Shown in pieces: positions 1 to 9,600 of a stretch of 64,000 bases of DNA (position 1 is the first letter of the stretch; each line of letters starts with the position of its first letter). The notes under the pieces were generated by a model, which saw only the letters and a list, made by a program, of their open reading frames with translations, was not told the origin of the DNA and did not search any database. Origin of the DNA: Calliphora vicina (Eukaryota; Arthropoda; Insecta; Diptera; Calliphoridae). The position numbers were made by a program, and so were the translations under genes. The stretch is taken from NCBI RefSeq assembly GCF_958450345.1, contig NC_088782.1, forward strand, positions 100,842,358-100,906,357, written 5' to 3'.

Positions 1-470
1 ATTTTTGATGAAAAAAAAATTCGGGTTAAAAAATATTATTCCCGATTTTGACCCATTGTAGGTCCAACTTACTATAGCTTTATATACATCGTTGCTATGG
101 ACTTTAAAATATCTATCATTAGATATCCATATTGTCTATATTAATGACTTTGTAATCCAGATATAGATCAAAAATAGGCCAAAAATCGAGGTTTTCCCGG
201 TCTTTTCCTTATATCTCAGCCATTTGTGGGCCGATTTTGTCGACCGAGCCGGAAGAATTCCCGACATATAGATGTATGAATCATGTAAGTTATTTAGGGG
301 CTACGGAAAGTTGATTCAACATACAGACGGACAGACGGACATGGCTATATCGACTTCGCTATCTATAACGATCCAGAATATATTACTTTGTGGGGTCGCA
401 AATGAAAAATGTAGAAATTACAAACGGAATGACAAACTTATGTAAATATATTAACACAAGTGTTTTAAGA
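1..470 (+). repeat. Dispersed repeat family A, copy 1
   Basis: This stretch ends with the block CGGAATGACAAACTTA (about 425-440) and contains long matches to 3385-3755, 35275-35650 and 45345-45740, with a rearranged relative near 41985-42215. Shared blocks include the CAGACGGACAGACGGACATG region, a run of T/A around 'gaaaaaaaattcgggtt', and the word CGATTTTGACCCATTG. No ORF or terminal repeat is visible, so the element class is unknown. It looks like a non-coding interspersed repeat. Bases 471-942 show no gene or recognisable element. Confidence 0.7.
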
Positions 471-942
471 AAATCTGACAAATATTAAAAAAAAATCTAT
501 TGAAATAAATATCTAGGCATCTAATCAAGACATTAAACTTTCAAATTCCGAAGATATAAGCCGATTTTTTATAAAACACCGACTGTATGACTTTCATATA
601 AAATGGAGGTCGCAAAATAACGGTTTCCTTGAAATATATACATATTTTGAAGTGCTTAAAAGTTTCGATTGTTTAAATTTGGTTTTTGGTTTGATGTTAC
701 ATTAATATTAGGTTAAGGATAGATTGAGGTTGGGTAAAGGTCTGGTTAAGGTTAACTATAGCTGTGTATAAAAGATTTGATTATATATGTATCTGTATAT
801 CAACTTACCCGTGAAGATGTTTTGACATAGTAATCGAATTAAACTCAGTCTGCTCTAGGTTTCTTTTAAGTAGTGTTTCTATACAGGAAATTAATGCAAA
901 ATAAACAAAAAAAATAATGTAATTATTTAAGACATATTAATT

Positions 943-1960
943 ACACTGTCCAACAGCATTTTTGGAACAAAATAGCGACTAGAGTGTACAAAAAACCGGC
1001 AAATATAAAAAACCGGTTTCCGGTTTATCCGAAAAAGTGTGTTTTTGAAAAAACCGGTTTCGATGTTTGTCTTTTAAAAAAACCGGTTAAGCGGTTTCGG
1101 TTTTTGTCTTCAAAAAAACCGGTTAACCGGTTTATATTAAATTTTTATTTAATGGAAATTTTGCATTTTTGAATTCTTTATGCAATTATTTTATATCTTT
1201 TACGAAATGTTGTCAAATGCTACAATTTTCTATAAAATAAATCAATATTTTTAAAAATGCTATCAAAGTTTTTCATAAATATGTTTGAATGAGCTTTAGA
1301 AAATATATTTCATTAAAACCGGTTAACCGTTATTCAAAAACCGGTTTGTCAAAAAACCGAAAAGTTAAAAAAACCGAAACCGTTGGTGTTTATAAAGATG
1401 AAAAAACCGGTATTCGGTTTTGGATACTCTAATAGCAACCCTATAATTCTGAAAGGGCATGTTGAGTAGATAATTTTTCTAGAATTAACTTATAGTCCAG
1501 CTGGTCTGAATTTTTTTTTTACTGTGGGTCAAAGTTTTAATTTTTTGATCGAAGGGAGCATTATACTAACTGGAAATAATGTTGTAAGTTAATGTCTAAG
1601 AGAATTTTGATTGTCAGAGTTATATTGTTGAATTTTATGGGGATCATTTTTGTGGAAGATCTTAACCCTCTAGCTCCTCTATATTTTAGAATATTTTAAT
1701 CCTTAAATGTTTTTTATGAAAGGACTTTTTTTATTTTCTCGAATAAAGGGTCAAATTGACCCCTAAAGTGAAGAAAATGACAACCATAAAATTCCACAAT
1801 ATAACTCTGACAATAGGAATTATCTTAGACATTAACAAACAACATTTTTTTCAGTTAGTTTAAAGCTCCCTTCGATCAAAAAAGGAAAACTTTGACCCAC
1901 TGTAAATTCAGATCAGCTGGACTATAAGTTTATTCTGAATTATTATTTGTTGGACAGTGT
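943..1960. mobile_element. Foldback element with long inverted arms
   Basis: Both ends carry the inverted motif ACACTGTCCAACA (943-955, and reversed at 1948-1960). Further inside, roughly 1485-1655 and 1775-1935 form long imperfect inverted arms sharing ACTTATAGTCCAGCTG, GTGGGTCAAAG and GATCGAAGGGAGC. No coding sequence is visible. A smaller hAT-like element (980-1431) sits in the left arm, so the foldback element is the older of the two. The target duplication is unclear: TATTAATT on the left against TATTTAAA on the right is only partial. It lies in intron 3 of the P450 gene, about 40 bp from a splice donor. Confidence 0.7.
980..1431. mobile_element. Non-autonomous hAT-like element rich in AACCGG
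   Basis: Ends are TAGAGTGTACAAAAAACCGG on the left and, read inward from the right, TAGAGTATCCAAAACCG. Flanking 8-mers are ATAGCGAC (972-979) and ATAGCAAC (1432-1439), a 7/8 match that fits a hAT-type 8-bp target duplication. More than ten copies of CCGGTT/AACCGG cluster near both ends, as expected for subterminal transposase-binding repeats. It encodes no transposase. The short ORF across the left end only translates these repeats. Confidence 0.75.
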
Positions 1961-1998
1961 TATTTAAATAGAAGATTTTGTGTGAGATTTATTCTTAC

Positions 1999-2787
1999 TT
2001 GTTGCATTTTTTATGGTTAATTCGCGAAATAACACTAACAAATCAACAAACCCTTCCTTATTCAAACTTCTTTGAATTTGTTCAATCAAAGTGTTGGCTT
2101 CTCTGTGAAATATGTGAAAAAATGATATCAAAATTTTATGGGAGAATGCTCTATTCAATAATTTGCGATGTTTACTCCAAATTGGTTCTACAAAATAAAG
2201 AAATGATTTAAATTTCTTTAGATTCATAGGAATTTATAAAATTTGTTTAAACATACCACTTTCTGTTATAATACCTTGACCGACTAATCTAGTGAATCCA
2301 TTATACAGTAGCATTGGCTTGTCTATACAGTTTTTAGATGTTAGAATTTCCTTTAATATCTGTGGATCAGTTGAGAGGAAAAATGGAAATGGACCTATCC
2401 AATATACGGAATTTGGACCATATTTCTTGCCATACTTATACATGCATTGAAGAATATCTGAAAATAATTAGGAACTATTATACAATGATTTTAAGTAGCA
2501 ACATATTTTGGACTACATATATGGAAAATTTGTGTTTTACACGTTTAAAAGTTTAAAAAATATTTAATGAAAAAAATATCTGAAACAATTATTTAAAATT
2601 GTTTAATACAAATGAGTTTATAATTTTCATAATTACCTTTTCCGCTCAATATTTTACCCCAGCCCAAGAATGTATGCCATCTATTCGATGGTACTTTATA
2701 GGCCAGCCTTATAAATGCTCTGGATTTCCAACGATTTATGATCCATAAAAACACAATAGCGGCTATTGCAAAGAAAACTATATCCAT
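1999..2787 (-). CDS. Cytochrome P450 (CYP313/CYP4-like), N-terminal part
   Basis: Three exons on the minus strand: 2787-2637, 2457-2257 and 2187-1999, each with GT/AG borders and a consistent frame (about 180 residues). Residues 1-18 form the membrane anchor typical of microsomal P450s. The later text (W-x-x-HRKLLN-x-AF and SFFHIF-x-x-E, followed by a REL-x-IKNAT helix) matches the CYP4/CYP313 clan, where SFFHIF is characteristic. The proline hinge reads PSN rather than the usual PGP. The last exon ends at a GTAAG donor, and the oxygen-binding I helix, ExxR and hame-cysteine exons do not follow within 1-1998, so they should lie beyond position 1. No stop or frameshift is seen. As a family, these are haem monooxygenases of the endoplasmic reticulum acting on lipids, hormones or xenobiotics; the substrate is unknown. 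It could be a 5' remnant if the rest is missing. Confidence 0.8.
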
Positions 2788-3384
2788 TATGAACAGATTC
2801 TAACACGCAGAGCAAACTTACTGAGTCAATTTCATTCATAATTGTTGCATTTATATGAAATTGATATTTTCATATGGGAATGGTCTCTAATATTTAAATG
2901 CAAAAAAAAAAATTACGGACACATCTACTTAAAAACAACTCAGAGTGTACGGTTATGTTGGATCTTATATATCTTTCACTTTAATATCGGGCTGTGTTAT
3001 ACCTAAATTCTCTTTGAACACCTAGCTTTCATTCCCTTAGAAAATGAGAAATGTAATTAAAACTTCAATTAATTTACTTTAATATCTTCACAAACATTTT
3101 ATTAGTCATTTAACTGAAATTTTGCAAAAACGTTGACACTAAATAGACAAATGTTTAAATACATTAGTACTTAGTACAAATATTTAACATTCAATTACAT
3201 GCGGTTATTGACATTTACGCTTAATTAAACATAATTTGATAATTAGAATAGCCCAGCGGGTAACATTGTAAAGTCAGATTTTTTAGGTAAATTTTTTTTT
3301 TCTAAAGTTGTTTTTTTCATTTTTTGGAAAAATTTTTTTTTGGAATTGTTAATTTAAAATTTTTTTTTAATATAAAACAATTTT
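2788..3384. other. Upstream region of the P450 gene, no gene seen
   Basis: AT-rich sequence upstream of the P450 start codon. It must hold the promoter, but I cannot point to a convincing TATA or initiator. Nothing else is recognised. Confidence 0.5.
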
Positions 3385-3755
3385 GGTGGAAAAAAAATTC
3401 GGGTTAAAAAATATTTTTTCCGATTTTGACCCATTGTAGGTCTATCTAACCATATTGTCTATATTAATGATTTAGTAATCCAGATATAGGTCAAAAATAG
3501 GTAAAAAATCGACGTTGTCCTGGTTTTTTCCTCCATTTGTGGACCGATTTTGCTGATTATAAATATGAAACTTCTCAAAAGCATGTCTGACAGAATTATT
3601 GAAGATTTGCATCGCGAAGATATCTGGGGTCTTCAGAAAATATATTTTAAACAGACAGACGGAAATGGCTTAAACTTTATAGGGCCGGAAAAATATATTG
3701 TGGAAATTACAAACGGAATGACAAACTTATATATACCTTTCTCACGAAGGTGAAC
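3385..3755 (+). repeat. Dispersed repeat family A, copy 2
   Basis: Matches copy 1 (1-470) and 45345-45740, including GGAAATTACAAACGGAATGA and the terminal TTCTCACGAAGGTGAA. It ends just before the gypsy fragment starts in mid-domain, so it probably marks the breakpoint that removed the 5' part of that element. Confidence 0.75.
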
Positions 3756-3814
3756 GTCCTTAATTTTTTGATGATTTCTTAATTTTCGCTTGGGATTTTA
3801 AAGAACTAATTACC

Positions 3815-5660
3815 ATTTTAGAAACTACGCTGCAGAGAATGATGACATGCGGCTTAAAGCTCAACAGGAAGAAGTGCATTTTCGCTGCGTCATCTGTTGA
3901 ATTTTTGGGGCATTTGATAGATGGAAGAGGTGTACACAAGTCCACCAAACACATCGAAGCTATTTCAAAAGCGCCTAAGCCGTCCACTCTGGAACAGTTG
4001 CAACTCTTTCTGGGCAAGGCATCGTACTACGGCGCATTTATTCCTGATTTATCAACGAGAGAGAGGCCCCTTCGTGAAATGCTGAGGACAAAGGATATGG
4101 TGTGGTCCGCAGAAGCGGATAAGGCGTATGACGACATCAAGGGGATTTTAGTGTCACCACAAGTTTTAATGCAGTATAACCCTAAACTACCATTGTTATT
4201 AGCAACGGATGCAAGCAGTACAGGGCTGGGTGCCGTGCTGTCTCACCAATTGGATAATGGCCAGGAGCGTCCTATCGCCTATGCCAGCCGGACAATGAGC
4301 CATACTGAACGCCGTTATTCACAGATCGACAAGGAGGCATTGGCCATAGTGTGGGCCGTTCAGACATTTTTTAAATATCTCTACGCCAGGCGGTGGACCT
4401 TAATTACAGAGCATAAACCCCTGACACAGATTTTGCAACCCGACAAGTCACTTCCAGTTTTGTGCATTTCGCGCATGGCGAATTATGCCGATTTTTTAAG
4501 CAATTTCAATTTTAATGTAGTTTATAAAACCTCGAAGCAAAATGCTAATGCCGACTATTTATCTAGGATGATGCCACATTGCTCAAAAATTCGGCAACTG
4601 AAGTTCGATAGTCCCACAGGCTCTGAGTACGATGAATTCGATAATTTCATAATACGGCAAATAGACCAGTTGTCTGTCACCGCGGACAAAATAGAGAGAG
4701 AAATTAAAAAAGATGTGCAGCTATGAAAAATAGTACAACTACTAAAGAAGGGATCTGACCTACTCAAATATGGATACAAGTCACCAGAGTCAAATTACAA
4801 GTTGTCAGGAGGCTGTTTAACATTTGAACATAGGGTTGTAATACCTACAAGATTTCGAGAGGACGTTCTAGTCTGTTTCCTTTTTTGTATCTGTCAAAAA
4901 CTCTTTGACATCTGTCATAATTTTCCGCGTTGCCAACCTCTTCTCCAACATCTACAGGGTGCACACGACAGGATAGCCAACAAACCAAAAGTATATGCCG
5001 ACCATCACTGGGAATATCCAAGGGCGCCATGGGAGAGGGTTCATATGGACTACGCCGGTCCGGTCGAAGGAATGATGTTGCTCATTATCACCGACGCATA
5101 TAGCAAATGGTTAGACATCAAAGTAACGAGATCAATAACGGCGACGGCTACGATCGGATTGGTGGATGATGTATTCGCAGCGTACGGTGTACCCTCAATG
5201 GTGGTATCGGATAACGGTACAAATTTTTCGTCGAAGGAGTTTAATAATTACCTAACTAAAGTAGGTGTTAAATACCATAAATACACCGCCCCATACCATT
5301 CAGCAACGAATTGTCAGGCTGAACGCAGCGTGCAAACGGTTAAAAATGCCTTAAAAGCCATGGGGGCCACTGCACAAACGTTACAGCAGAATGTGAAAGA
5401 ATTTCTACGACAGTACAAAAATGCATCGCACACCACAACAAATTTACCACCAGCACAGCTGTTTTTAGGACGACAGCTGCGCACGAGACTCGATTTAATA
5501 CGCCCTGAACACTTACCTACTAAGATAACAGCGAAGCAATTTCTAAAAAGCTCGGCCAGTTACAGAGTATTCGACACCGGAGATAGTGTATATTTTCTAC
5601 CTAACAATAAGAGAAACGCAACATGGGTAAGAGGTACAATATTTTTTTTTGCTCAACAGA
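3815..5660 (+). mobile_element. Ty3/gypsy retrotransposon pol fragment, degraded
   Basis: Two open stretches (3839-4726 and 4802-5701) encode the tail of a reverse transcriptase, an RNase H and an integrase. RNase H shows TDASSTGLGA and KEALA, but the motif normally TDHKPL reads TEHKPL, replacing a catalytic Asp by Glu. The integrase core has its first Asp in HMDYAGP, the second in SDNGTNF, and the Glu in QAERSVQ. The HHCC zinc region is largely lost around 4727-4960, where the frame is broken. PAQLFLGRQLRTRLDLIRP downstream of the core suggests the Mag-type branch. gag, protease, most of the RT and both LTRs are missing. The 3' end runs straight into the satellite at 5640. This is an old immobile fragment. 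Confidence 0.9.
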
Positions 5661-6080
5661 AAGTTCAGATATTTTCCTTGAATACGTATTTAGTCGCTTA
5701 GTGGGATATCTATCAAAATAAATGTTTTGTAACTCAAAATATGCAATTTTTTACTTTTGTTTGCAAAATCTAATTTTTTTTTAAAATGGGCCCTTTTTAA
5801 TTTTTTTTTTTTTTGCTCAAAAGAAAGCTTGGGTCTATTCCTTTAAGACCTATTTGGTTGCTTAGTGGGATGTGAGTGGGATATATAGCAAAATAAATGT
5901 TTTGTAACTCAAGATATACAATTTTTGATTTTTTTTGGCAAAATCGAACTTTATTCCAAAATGTGCCCTCTTTTTAAATTTTTTTTTGCTCAAATGAAAG
6001 CTTAGGTCCATTCCTTTAAGAGCTTTTTGGTCTCTTAGTGGGATGCGATTGGGATAGTATCAAAATAAATGTTTTAACAC
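5640..6080 (+). repeat. Satellite-like tandem repeat, block 1
   Basis: At least three units of roughly 165-175 bp, each with GCTCAAAAGAAAGCTT (variants at about 5651, 5814 and 5988), TTTGGTCGCTTAGTGGGAT (variants), ATCAAAATAAATGTTTTGTA and a long T-run. The same units recur at 52430-53290. No coding potential; the C-terminal residues of the adjacent integrase ORF are just this repeat in translation. Confidence 0.8.
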
Positions 6081-6405
6081 AAAAATTGTATGTATTGAGC
6101 TACAAAATATTTATTAAAATGGGATTTATTCCCCGGCGGAGTTAAAATTATGTTTAGCAATTGAAATAGTAACGTCTATTATTGCAAATTTATAAACAAT
6201 TGCCTTTAAAATTCCCTCTTTTCAAGAAAAAATGTAAAAATAATACCTTAAAGTAGGTTTAAAATAGTGTCGAAGCTACAATAAATATTTCAAATTTATG
6301 AATGGTTTATAACAGACTTATAACACGTTTATAAATAAAAATTTTTGATTTTTTTCTTATTTACGACTTATAAAGCTGTTTTTAGTTATTATGAATTACC
6401 CCCAT

Positions 6406-6518
6406 TAACACAGAGCCTGGTTATGCCTTAACTAATAGTTATACTGTCGATTAAAATTATTTTTCTATGTAAACTGTCAGTATAACTATTAGTTAATTCA
6501 TAACCAGACTTCGTGTTA
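6406..6518. mobile_element. MITE-like inverted repeat, 113 bp
   Basis: The arms (about 48 bp each) pair across TAACACAGAGCCTGGTTATG on the left and its imperfect complement ending CTTCGTGTTA on the right, with TTAACTAATAGTTATACTG in both. The CTGGTTAT...ACTGACAGT words recur in the inverted repeat at 51329-51443, suggesting one family. The rest of 6081-7215 shows no gene. Confidence 0.65.
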
Positions 6519-7223
6519 CTGGAGAGTAGACCGTTAAAAGTTTTTGAGTATTATTGAAGTAGTGTAATAAAAGTAGTATTTAGTGCCATCTATATAATAT
6601 TCAAGAACTATTTGTATATTTTACTGCTTTTAGCTGAATCAACAACCATTTATATCCATGTTGAAATAAACATTGTTGAATTTAAAATACAACCCTGCCC
6701 AAGTATATTTAAAAATACAACGCTGTCCAACTACAATGTGTTTATGTTTACATTTTTAAGAAACAAACAAATTGTACGGTTGTTTTATGCAAAGACTGTG
6801 ATATTTTTTATAATAATAATCCAATTTTAAATATTTTTATTATTATATTGTCAAGTACGATAAACTATATAATAAATTAAGTAAAGAATTTTAAAAAGTA
6901 ATCTACAGAAAGGTAAATTCCAATACATTTAAAACAAAAAAGATATTTATGTTCTGCCAGTTGTTCATATCGAAAAAAGTGACTCGCAAAATGTGTTACA
7001 AATATAGCTGTTGTTTTTGTAGCAGTTCCATAGTTGTCGAGTGTTCTATCCTGAGGTAAAACGACTGGTGACATTTTGTCCTAGCTACTAAATCTCCCAT
7101 ACCATTGGTATGGGATGTGGCATATTAAATACGCCTTGGTATAATAAAAGTGTAACGAGTAATTTTTAATTCTTAGCATAAGAAAAAACGTCGACAGAAT
7201 AACGGAACTTTATTTCCAACTAT

Positions 7224-8365
7224 TAGGGTATTCAATTAATCGGGTTTCTGGTTTAATCGGTTAATCGAGCAAATAATTAATCGAGGTTTAGATTTATTCG
7301 TTTAATAATCGGTTAATTTAAAATTATTCGATTAACCGAATAATTTATATTTTCATTTTAAATTGAAAATACAACAACGAATTTTGTGTACAAAAACATA
7401 AAAAACAGCAAATAAGGTATTTGAGATAATTTTTATAAACTTATCGCCTATTTGCTGCAACAACGTCATAACTCAAAATCCGTGTTTTATGAAGTGAGTA
7501 ATACAAAATATACGGTGTTCTATAATCTTTCATATAGTTCATCAGTTTTCAAAAAAGTCAATTATTTTTTGTGTGTGAGAGTGTTTTTTTGTTGTAAACA
7601 TCAAAATTAAAATTCATGTTTTTTAGTATATTTAATAATAGAAAATTTGGTTAAATACAGATTAGAAAGATATTAACATCTACTGTTTATATTTCTGAAA
7701 TCGCATGATTTGTTGAAAATTTATTTAAGAAATAGTAAAATGTCATAAAATATTCAAAGACGTTTTTCTCGAAACTACTTTTTTGAATTATGACGTTGTT
7801 GCAGCAAATGAGCGATGTGTGAGTTTTTTAGGGTTTTAGTGAGATCTTCTGAAATAATCTTTTATATAATTTAAACGATTTTTTTCTTTAGATTTAATAA
7901 AACTTTTCTTGGAAAAAAACTCTCTCGCTGATTGTACACCTATGTTGGAGAAATCAAAAGCATGATAAAGAATATTCCTTTTTGGATTGTTTTAGATTTT
8001 TATTAATTTAATAGTTTCGTTTAGTTGTGATAAAAGACTCATTTCAAAAAAAAAATTCGTCTATACATTTAAATACAAAGTTTCAAATACACACATGTAA
8101 ATTAAATATGTCTGTTGTTATACATACATACTCACTAATCATGTTTAAAAAATATCTAATTTTAATTTGAAATTTGTATTTGAATTGAAACGGAAAAATA
8201 AATACAAAAAAGTGCAAAAAAAAGGAATTTCGGTTAATCGGTTAATCGACACAAATTAATCGGTTTATTTGTTATTTGAAAATCGACAATTTCAAATTAT
8301 TCGAACAGTTAACCGCCCAAAATTAATCGGTTAACCGATTAACGGTTAATCGATTGAATACCCTA
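7224..8365. mobile_element. Non-autonomous hAT element with perfect target duplication
   Basis: The element starts TAGGGTATTCAATTAATCGG and ends with the inverted ATTGAATACCCTA. It is flanked by the identical 8-mer CCAACTAT at 7216-7223 and 8366-8373. An 8-bp duplication plus short terminal inverted repeats is diagnostic of hAT transposons. Arrays of TTAATCGGTTAA-like words sit at 7240-7340 and 8230-8350, the expected subterminal transposase-binding sites. The 0.9-kb interior has no transposase ORF, so movement would need an enzyme from elsewhere. The perfect duplication suggests a fairly recent insertion. Confidence 0.85.
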
Positions 8366-8373
8366 CCAACTAT

Positions 8374-9090
8374 GTTCAAGGTGTGAAGAACACTAGACTT
8401 GTGCAATATAGTTCAATTCAATGACCGCTCATTAAAGCTAGGTAGCTCACCTAATTCAATCGCTCTTTTTCTGATTTGAAACGACCTACGTGTACTACAA
8501 CTTCATGCAATTGATGTTTGGTCTGCGGGAATAAAATAAATCATTAGGTTTCAAATTTGGAATGTACGCTGTTAATTGAATAAAAGTTGCGAGTCTTTTT
8601 AATGGTTTACAAATTTAAAATACATAAATAACTAATTTTAAAATATAAAATAACGGGAATTAAATATTCCTAGTTGTTTTCGATTGTATCAGTGTTGTGT
8701 AAGAGTATTGTTTTTTATCTATAATCATAAAAAAAATGTTTTTTATCATGGCCATGGTTTTTTATTAAACATTTTTTTAAATTAAAACGTTTAAATTTAA
8801 AATTTGTTTATGAATACGGTCTTAAGAAGTAGGGCTTACATGGAAGCTATAGTCAATTACATAGACCGAAAATAACGGGTTCACTTTCATTTCAATGGTA
8901 AATTCTCAATGGAAACTTTTCCAAATATTCCATATGTTGCCCAAAATTTAAAATATTTTTTTAAAATACAATTTTACTTGTATAATTTTATTTATATAAA
9001 TTAACTGAAAACAAACAACATAATTAATTATATTCTGAAAAAAGGGAACAAAATTAAAAATCTTCACTATTTCGCTACTGACAAAACAAT
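8374..9090. other. AT-rich interval, no gene seen
   Basis: No ORF, RNA gene or clear repeat structure. CAATGGAAACTTTT occurs at about 8908 and again at 9088, and may mark Tc1-element debris around the transposase fragment that follows. Confidence 0.4.
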
Positions 9091-9144
9091 GGAAACTTTT
9101 AAACTTCTGCAAGAAAGAAGTGTAAAACGAAAATAATATTTAAA

Positions 9145-9600
9145 AGAACGATGTAAAAAGGCAATATTATGGTATGGGGATGTTTTTCAGGACAAGGTAT
9201 GGGCCCAATTCATATTATAAAATATACCATGACAGATATAGGATACAGAACCATATTAAACGATGTTATGTATCCATACGCTGAGGAAAATATACCCCTA
9301 GTTTGGAGATTCCAACACGACAACGACCCGAAACACACCTCTAGGGTTGTAACCGAGTGGTTACAATCCAACGAGGTACGTGTTTTGAAGTGGCCTGCCC
9401 AATCGCCAGATCTCAATCCCATAGAAAATCTATGTTAAACTGTAGATCGTAAAATAAAGACCCAAAATTACACCAGCAAGGAAGATTTATCGGAGGCGGT
9501 TATAAGGGAATGGCAAAATATTTCAAAGGAGTCCATTGACTCTTTAATTGGTTCAATGCATCGTCGATGTGTAGCAGTTATAGTTATTTATAATTTATTT
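9145..9600 (+). mobile_element. Tc1-like transposase, C-terminal half, broken
   Basis: The reading frame from about 9160 gives MVWGCFSGQGMGP, HDNDPKHTS (second catalytic Asp) and WPAQSPDLNPIENL (third catalytic acidic residue), all landmarks of Tc1/mariner DDE transposases. An in-frame TAA follows at 9436-9438 where the family has Trp, and the sequence resumes as VDRKIKTQNYTSKEDL and continues to about 9580. The N-terminal helix-turn-helix and first catalytic Asp are absent. This is a dead fragment. Confidence 0.9.

Noticed and set aside
984..1172. 62-codon ORF in the AACCGG element
   Set aside because: Translation of subterminal repeats; no protein family.
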